Assembly (NCBI GenBank): GCA_903900845.1
Contig: CAIUOU010000002.1
Coordinates: 1-63,399 of the forward strand
Origin: an uncultured Opitutia bacterium
GTDB taxonomy: Bacteria; Verrucomicrobiota; Verrucomicrobiia; Opitutales; Opitutaceae
Reading direction: 5' to 3'
Length of the DNA stretch: 63,399 bases
The position numbers and the translations under genes were made by a program. Positions 57,076 to 63,399 of the stretch are shown here, in pieces. Under the pieces are notes generated by a model. The model was not told the DNA's origin. It ran no database searches and was given only the letters and a program-made list of their open reading frames with translations. Each line of letters begins with the position of its first letter. Position 1 is the stretch's first letter.

Positions 57076-57846
57076 ATGAACAACCGCAGGAAGCTCATCG
57101 CCGGCAATTGGAAGATGAACAAGACCTCCGCCGATGCCGTCGGGCTCGCGCAGGAGATCGTCGCCGCCGTCGGCAAACAGAACGAGGTCGACGTCGTCGT
57201 GTGCCCGCCCTTCACCGCCGTCGAGGCGGTGGGTCGCGTGCTCGAGGGGTCCGAGGTGCGTCTCGGTGGCCAAAACATGCACCACGAGGCGAGCGGCGCC
57301 TTCACCGGAGAGGTCTCCGCGCCGATGCTGCGCGCCATTTTCGCCTCGTACGTCATCCTCGGCCACAGCGAGCGCCGGACGCTGTTCGGGGAAACCGATG
57401 AGATTGTGAACCGCAAGGTGGCCGCCGCGCTGCGGAATCAGTTGCGCCCGATCTTCTGCGTCGGCGAGACCCTCGCCGAGCGCGAGGCGGGCTCCACGCT
57501 GAAGGTGGTGCAGACGCAGGTGGAGCGGGGCCTCGAGGGTGTGAGCCGCGAGCAGGCCACCAGCGTGGTCATCGCCTACGAGCCCGTCTGGGCCATCGGC
57601 ACCGGCAAGGTCGCGACCACCGCTCAGGCCCAGGAAGTGCACGCGTTCATCCGCGGTCTCCTCGTGAAGCTGTTCGGCGAGCCCGTCGCGCAGCGCATCC
57701 GCATCCTTTACGGCGGTTCCATGAAGCCCGCCAACGCCCCCGAGTTGCTCGCGCAATCGGACATCGACGGCGGCCTCATCGGCGGCGCGTCGCTCGAGTC
57801 GCGCAGCTTCGTCGAGTTGGTCAACGCGGCCCTCGCCGCCAAGTAA
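57076..57846 (+). CDS. tpiA: Triosephosphate isomerase
   Basis: TIM interconverts dihydroxyacetone phosphate and glyceraldehyde-3-phosphate. The 256-residue barrel starts MNNRRKLIAGNWKMNK with the catalytic Lys. The catalytic His is in VILGHSERR, the Glu in AYEPVWAIGTG, and GGSMKPANA forms the phosphate site. Start ATG at 57076, with a CT-rich leader. Third gene of the gapA-pgk-tpiA cluster. A GC-rich hairpin follows at 57859-57888. Confidence 0.97.
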   Translation: MNNRRKLIAGNWKMNKTSADAVGLAQEIVAAVGKQNEVDVVVCPPFTAVEAVGRVLEGSEVRLGGQNMHHEASGAFTGEVSAPMLRAIFASYVILGHSERRTLFGETDEIVNRKVAAALRNQLRPIFCVGETLAEREAGSTLKVVQTQVERGLEGVSREQATSVVIAYEPVWAIGTGKVATTAQAQEVHAFIRGLLVKLFGEPVAQRIRILYGGSMKPANAPELLAQSDIDGGLIGGASLESRSFVELVNAALAAK

Positions 57847-57858
57847 GGTTTTCGCGCA

Positions 57859-57888
57859 CGCGCCGCGGGGTAGTTCTCCCGCGGCGCG
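57859..57888 (+). terminator. GC-rich hairpin after tpiA, probable terminator
   Basis: An 11-bp perfect stem CGCGCCGCGGG (57859-57869) with its complement at 57878-57888 and an 8-nt loop. The following bases have only a short T-tract, so termination may be weak or Rho-assisted. It lies just after tpiA. Confidence 0.55.
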
Positions 57889-57951
57889 CTTCCGTCGCCC
57901 GGGCTTCGAGAAAAGACTTACGCCGGCGGCGCAATCGTGCTTCGTCGGGTC

Positions 57952-58533
57952 ATGTCCAAGTTGCTTTGCGTCTACTGCGCCTCGAGCGACAGGCTCGACG
58001 CGAAGTACTTCGCGGCGGCGGAGGAACTCGGCCGCGCGATGGTCGCCCGCGGCTGGGGGCTGGTCTACGGCGGTGGCCGCACCGGGCTCATGGGAACGGT
58101 GGCGCGGACGGTGAAGGAGTCGGGTGGCCGCGTCGTGGGTGTCATCCCCGAGTTCATGAAGGTGAAGGAGCTGGCCTACGACGAGGCGGACGAGCTGGTG
58201 ACGGTCATCACCATGCGCGAGCGCAAGCTGCTGATGGAGACGCGGGCCGACGCCTTCGTGGCGCTGCCGGGAGGGTGGGGGACGCTGGAGGAGATCGCGG
58301 AAATCCTCACGCTGCGGCAGCTCGACGTGGTGCGGAAGCCGTGCGTTTTCCTCAATCAGGACGGTTTCTACGACCCGCTGTTCCAGTTGTTCGACCGGAT
58401 GCTGGCCGACGGATTCTTCCGGGCTTCCAACCTGAATTTGTTCCGCGTGGCCGCGAGCGTGTCCGGGGTCCTCGACGCCGTCGAATCCGGCGCCGCGCCG
58501 TCGGGTGATCCGAAGTGGTTCGACACCCGCTGA
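57952..58533 (+). CDS. LOG family protein (TIGR00730 type)
   Basis: A 193-residue Rossmann-like protein of the LOG family, phosphoribohydrolases acting on cytokinin or purine nucleotides. Motifs: CVYCASSD at the N-terminus, YGGGRTGLMG, and LPGGWGTLEEIAE with the PGGxGTxxE signature. The ATG at 57952 is chosen over GTG at 57937. The biological substrate is uncertain; many bacterial LOG proteins release free bases from nucleotides. It precedes guaA by 80 nt. Confidence 0.9.
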   Translation: MSKLLCVYCASSDRLDAKYFAAAEELGRAMVARGWGLVYGGGRTGLMGTVARTVKESGGRVVGVIPEFMKVKELAYDEADELVTVITMRERKLLMETRADAFVALPGGWGTLEEIAEILTLRQLDVVRKPCVFLNQDGFYDPLFQLFDRMLADGFFRASNLNLFRVAASVSGVLDAVESGAAPSGDPKWFDTR

Positions 58534-58613
58534 GGCGGCATTGACACCGCCGCGGCGGGGTGCGCACGCTCCGCGTTTCGCTTTTTCCAAGCCTCACTTT
58601 CCCGGTCGTCCTC

Positions 58614-60152
<1,539 letters not shown>

Positions 60153-60165
60153 TCCATCCTTTCCC

Positions 60166-60915
60166 GTGCAAATCTCCCTTTCCCGCCTGCTCACCTGCCT
60201 CGCCGCCGCCGTCGCCTCCGTCTCCGCCGCCGAGCTCGAGATCATCGCCAAGGCGCGTTCCTGCCTCGGCAGCGACGAGGTGCTGAGCTCCGTCAACTCC
60301 GTGCGGTACGAGGGCTGGCTGATCGCTCCCGATCCCGCCAACCCGGGCAAGGAAACGAAGGCCGCGATGGAGATCGTTTTCCAACGTCCCGACCGCCAGC
60401 GTATCACGGCGCGTTCCGAGAAGACAGTCGAGGTCACCGGCCTCGACGGGTACGAGGCCTGGCAGCGCGTCCACGACCCGGCGGACCCCACCAAGTGGCG
60501 CCAGACGCTCCTCGGGCCCGATCAGATCAAACGGTTGCGGGCGAACACGTGGGAGAACCTCGGCTATTTCCGCGGCCTCGATTCCCGGGGCGGTCGCATC
60601 GAGGACCAGGGCAACGTCGACGTCGAGGGTGTCGCCTGCCGCAAACTCGCCTTCATCCACGGCCCGGGCATCATCTTCTTCCGTTACTTCGAGGTGTCCA
60701 CGGGCCGGCTCGTGCTCACGGAGACGGAGGGCGGAGGACGCATCCGCGAGCAGGGTGAGACGATCGTGCAGGGCATCCGTTTCCCGAAGAGCATCGTGAC
60801 CACGACCAAGAACGCCAAGGGCGAGGACACCCGGGTCACCATCACCTTCGACAAGATCACCTTGAACGAGCCCCTGCCGGCCGCGGAGTTCGCGGTGCCG
60901 GCGATCGCGCGCTGA
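60166..60915 (+). CDS. Exported LolA/LppX-like protein of unknown function
   Basis: A 249-residue exported protein starting at GTG 60166, 13 nt after guaA. A signal peptide ends near residue 21 (VSA-AEL). The middle has the style of LolA- or outer-membrane lipoprotein-sorting-like beta-sheet proteins (MEIVFQRPDRQRI, YEAWQRVHDPADP, ITFDKITLNEPLPAAEF), which carry lipids or lipoproteins between membranes. The closing DKITLNEPLPAAEF is typical of this group in Verrucomicrobiota. Role uncertain. Confidence 0.72.
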   Translation: MQISLSRLLTCLAAAVASVSAAELEIIAKARSCLGSDEVLSSVNSVRYEGWLIAPDPANPGKETKAAMEIVFQRPDRQRITARSEKTVEVTGLDGYEAWQRVHDPADPTKWRQTLLGPDQIKRLRANTWENLGYFRGLDSRGGRIEDQGNVDVEGVACRKLAFIHGPGIIFFRYFEVSTGRLVLTETEGGGRIREQGETIVQGIRFPKSIVTTTKNAKGEDTRVTITFDKITLNEPLPAAEFAVPAIAR

Positions 60916-60964
60916 CGCCCGTTGCTCCGCCGCGCAGCGGAGAAAATCCTCGCGGGTCGTCGCG

Positions 60965-62290
60965 ATGGAAACCAGCGTGGTTCTCCACCGGACCATGCTC
61001 GAGCTGCGCCATTCCTCCAAGACCTTCGCCGACGAACTCGCCGCGTTCTGCCGCGGTTCGGTCGTGCCGAGGGAGATTTCGGATTCCGTCGCCGCCATCC
61101 TCGCGGATGTACGCCAGCGGGGCGATGAAGCCGTGTCCTATTACGCCGCCCGGTTCGACGGCGCCAAGCTGCGGGCCCGCGAGTTCCGCGTGTCCGCAGC
61201 CGACCTCGCCGCGGCGAAGAAGCGGATTTCGCCGGCCGATTGGAAGGCGCTCCAGGCCGCCCAAAAAAGTATCGAGTCCTTCAATCGCCGGGGCCGTCCG
61301 GAGGGCTGGACCGCCCGCAACGGTCACGGCGCCACGGTGGGCGAGAAGTTCGACCCGATCCGGCGCGTCGGCCTTTATGTTCCCGGCGGCGAAGTGCCGC
61401 TGGTCTCCACGGTGCTGATGACGGCGACCCTCGCGCGCATCGCGGGTTGCCCCGAGATCGCGGTGTTCACGCCGTCGAGTCCCGACGGTAAGGTCGCTCC
61501 CGGTCTCCTCGCGGCTCTCGATCTGCTGGGCATCACCGAGGTTTACCGGGTGGGCGGCGTCCAGGCGGTGGGTGCGATGGCCTACGGGACGACGATGATC
61601 CCCGCGGTCGACAAGGTCTTCGGACCCGGCAACGCCTACGTCTGCGAGGCGAAGCGCCAGGTTTTCGGCACGGTGGGCGTCGACTCGCTCCCCGGACCGA
61701 GCGAGGTGATGGTTATCGCCGACGAGACCGCGCGTGCGGAATTCGCGGCGGCCGACCTGCTCGCGCAGGCGGAGCACGGTTCGGGCCGCGAGAAAATCTA
61801 CCTCGTCTCGACCTCGCCCGAGGTCATCGCCGCAACCATCGCCGCCGTCCAGGAGCAGCTGGGGTCATTGCCCCGCGCCGACAAGACCCGCGTGGTCCTC
61901 GAGCAGGGGCTGCTGGTGGCGGAGGTGGCCAGCTTGGAACAGGCCGCGGAGGTGGCCAACTACGTCGCGCCCGAGCATCTCCAGCTGATGGTCGCGGACA
62001 AAGCGGCGGCCAAACTGACGTCCGCCATCACGACCGCCGGGGCGATCATGACGGGCAACTTCACGCCGACGGCGCTGGGTGACTTTGTCGCGGGACCGAG
62101 TCACGTCCTGCCCACCGGGCGAGCCGGCCGGTTCTTCAGTGGTCTCCGCGTCGCCGACTTCATGCGCCGCACCAGCCTGGTGCGTTACGAGCGCGCCAGC
62201 GTGCGCAAGGCCGAGCCCACGGTCTCCGCCTTCGCGGCGATGGAGCGGCTCGACGCCCACGGGCGTTCCGTCCGCCTCCGCGCGAAGTAG
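60965..62290 (+). CDS. hisD: Histidinol dehydrogenase
   Basis: HisD makes histidine from histidinol in two NAD-dependent steps with zinc. The 441-residue protein has VGLYVPGGEVPLVSTVLM, the conserved GGVQAVGAMAYGT and VFGPGNAYV motifs, and the zinc-site segments LLAQAEHGSG and GPSHVLPTG. The start ATG at 60965 is 49 nt after the LolA-like gene. Other his genes are not adjacent (hisF lies near 15 kb). Confidence 0.95.
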   Translation: METSVVLHRTMLELRHSSKTFADELAAFCRGSVVPREISDSVAAILADVRQRGDEAVSYYAARFDGAKLRAREFRVSAADLAAAKKRISPADWKALQAAQKSIESFNRRGRPEGWTARNGHGATVGEKFDPIRRVGLYVPGGEVPLVSTVLMTATLARIAGCPEIAVFTPSSPDGKVAPGLLAALDLLGITEVYRVGGVQAVGAMAYGTTMIPAVDKVFGPGNAYVCEAKRQVFGTVGVDSLPGPSEVMVIADETARAEFAAADLLAQAEHGSGREKIYLVSTSPEVIAATIAAVQEQLGSLPRADKTRVVLEQGLLVAEVASLEQAAEVANYVAPEHLQLMVADKAAAKLTSAITTAGAIMTGNFTPTALGDFVAGPSHVLPTGRAGRFFSGLRVADFMRRTSLVRYERASVRKAEPTVSAFAAMERLDAHGRSVRLRAK

Positions 62291-62349
62291 GTCGGCGGCC
62301 GTTCGTGTTTGCGTTTGCCGCCGGCGCGGGGCGGGCGCCACGGTGGGCC

Positions 62350-63399
62350 ATGCTCACCCCCGCGCGCCTCCGTTGGTTACTTCTGTTCTGCCCTTTGCTT
62401 TGCGTTGCGCTGCTGGCGCAAACGGCGCGGCGTCCGCTCGAACCGCGGGACTTTGACGCCTGGCGTTCCATCGCCACGCCGCAGCTTTCGCGTGATGGCC
62501 GCTGGCTGGCCTACTCGTTCATGCCCCAGGCCGCCGACGGCGATCTGATGGTGCGCGAGGTGGCGGGCGGAAGGGAGATCCGCGTGCCGGTCGGCACCCA
62601 GCCCCCGCCCCCCGCGGTGGCGGAGGAAAACCAAAACCCCGAGGCGCCGCCGCCGCGCCGCAACATCCGCATCGCGTTCACGAGCGACGGCCGATTCGTG
62701 GTCGCGTCCAGCTTCCCGTCGCAGGAGGAAACCGCGCGCGCCCGGCGCGAGAAAAAGAAGCCCGAGGAGATGCCCAAGGGAGGATTGATCTTCGTGCGCC
62801 TCGCCGACGGGGAAGTGACCCGACTCGCCGATGTGAAGGGATTCCAGGTCCCGTCGCGTGGCGGCTCCTGGGTGGCCTATCAGAAAGAGGCGCCACCCGA
62901 GACCGCCAAGGCGGCGGAACCGGGCGGGGCCAAGCCTGCCGCTCCAGAGGACGCGGAGGCCCGCAAGAAAGGTGGCGGAGGTACCGCCGGATCGGGACAG
63001 GCCGGCGGCTCCGGCGGGGCTTCCTCTTTCGGATCCGACTTGGTGCTCCGCAATCTGGAGGACGCCAACGAACGCACCTTCGCCGCCGTCGCCGAGTATT
63101 CGTTCGCCCGCGACGGCCGCACGCTGCTTTACGCCGTTTCTGCACGGGCGAAGGCCGATAACGGGGTCTATGCCTTCACTCCAGGCGACCGTGGTGCTCC
63201 GGTCGCCCTTTTGTCGGGCGCCGGCAGGTACGCGAAACTTACCTGGGACCGGGAGCAGACGCAGGTGGTGTTCTTGAGTGACCGGGACACGGCCGGCGGA
63301 TCGCGCGACAAGACGCGGCAAAAGGTCTACCACTGGCGACGGGGCGGCGAGCGCGCGGATGAACTCCTCGCCGCTGGAGTCGCGGGTTGGCCGGAGGGA
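62350..63399 (+). CDS. S9 family prolyl oligopeptidase-like peptidase, 3' end cut by window
   Basis: The frame is open for 350 codons to the window edge with no stop. It begins with a signal peptide (about 1-25) from ATG 62350. The N-terminal beta-propeller part shows LSRDGRWLAYSF, FTSDGRFVVASSF, a Pro/Gly-rich linker (about 183-225) and VVFLSDRDTAGG. This is the layout of secreted S9 peptidases; the catalytic alpha/beta-hydrolase domain lies beyond the window. Whether this is an active peptidase cannot be judged here. Confidence 0.82.
   Translation, partial: MLTPARLRWLLLFCPLLCVALLAQTARRPLEPRDFDAWRSIATPQLSRDGRWLAYSFMPQAADGDLMVREVAGGREIRVPVGTQPPPPAVAEENQNPEAPPPRRNIRIAFTSDGRFVVASSFPSQEETARARREKKKPEEMPKGGLIFVRLADGEVTRLADVKGFQVPSRGGSWVAYQKEAPPETAKAAEPGGAKPAAPEDAEARKKGGGGTAGSGQAGGSGGASSFGSDLVLRNLEDANERTFAAVAEYSFARDGRTLLYAVSARAKADNGVYAFTPGDRGAPVALLSGAGRYAKLTWDREQTQVVFLSDRDTAGGSRDKTRQKVYHWRRGGERADELLAAGVAGWPEG

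Overview
The window looks like chromosomal DNA of a Verrucomicrobiota bacterium, most likely an Opitutaceae-type organism. It is very GC-rich and densely coding. Several lineage-typical items support this: a six-gene pseudopilin cassette of the Verru_Chthon type, secreted enzymes ending in tandem ~130-residue repeats with a conserved IRAVGP core, an Opitutaceae-style TonB-dependent receptor, two sulfatases, a Reg_prop/Y_Y_Y sensor kinase, and dispersed palindromic intergenic repeats. No tRNA, rRNA, CRISPR array, transposase or phage gene was seen.

Layout. 1-5.6 kb: housekeeping genes recF, a TSUP exporter, ruvC, hemH (minus) and gpmI. 5.6-12.2 kb: a minus-strand glycan-type locus (BNR_4 propeller protein, sulfatase, propeller sensor kinase), carrying one of two copies of a long inverted-repeat element. 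12.3-20.5 kb: isochorismatase-like hydrolase and YhaM-like nuclease, a conserved hypothetical, hisF, a large unknown protein, rho with an altered RNA-binding motif, and acs. 20.6-25.0 kb: an esterase-like hydrolase followed by a TonB-dependent receptor. 25.3-32.4 kb: six overlapping or tightly packed genes with prepilin-like N-termini, colinear with gspG-(G')-H-I-J-K of type II secretion, the last being a 1050-residue GspK-like protein. 32.5-36.7 kb: a YidR-like (DUF3748) propeller protein overlapping an iduronate-2-sulfatase-like gene, then a PhoR-type kinase. 37.2-43.1 kb: beta-helix protein, trpS, PLP decarboxylase, PQQ-type propeller protein and mnmA. 43.1-51.6 kb: an alpha-solenoid lipoprotein, a secreted nuclease and a divergently transcribed kexin-like protease; the last two share C-terminal tandem repeats. 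A remnant of an EF-hand C-terminal module follows. 52.0-57.9 kb: GH13 pullulanase-like enzyme, then gapA-pgk-tpiA with a strong hairpin between gapA and pgk. 57.9-63.4 kb: LOG-family protein, guaA, a LolA-like exported protein, hisD, and the 5' part of an S9 peptidase cut by the window edge.

How it fits together. The organism appears to be a heterotrophic degrader of complex, probably sulfated polysaccharides: two sulfatases, a possible lyase-like propeller, a TonB receptor, an esterase and a GH13 enzyme beside central glycolysis genes. The pseudopilin cassette is the most interesting system: it has the gene order of a T2SS pseudopilus but no secretin, ATPase or platform gene beside it. Start codons were moved downstream in many cases, from signal peptides, family length or 4-nt overlaps; many genes begin after pyrimidine-rich leaders with no Shine-Dalgarno sequence.
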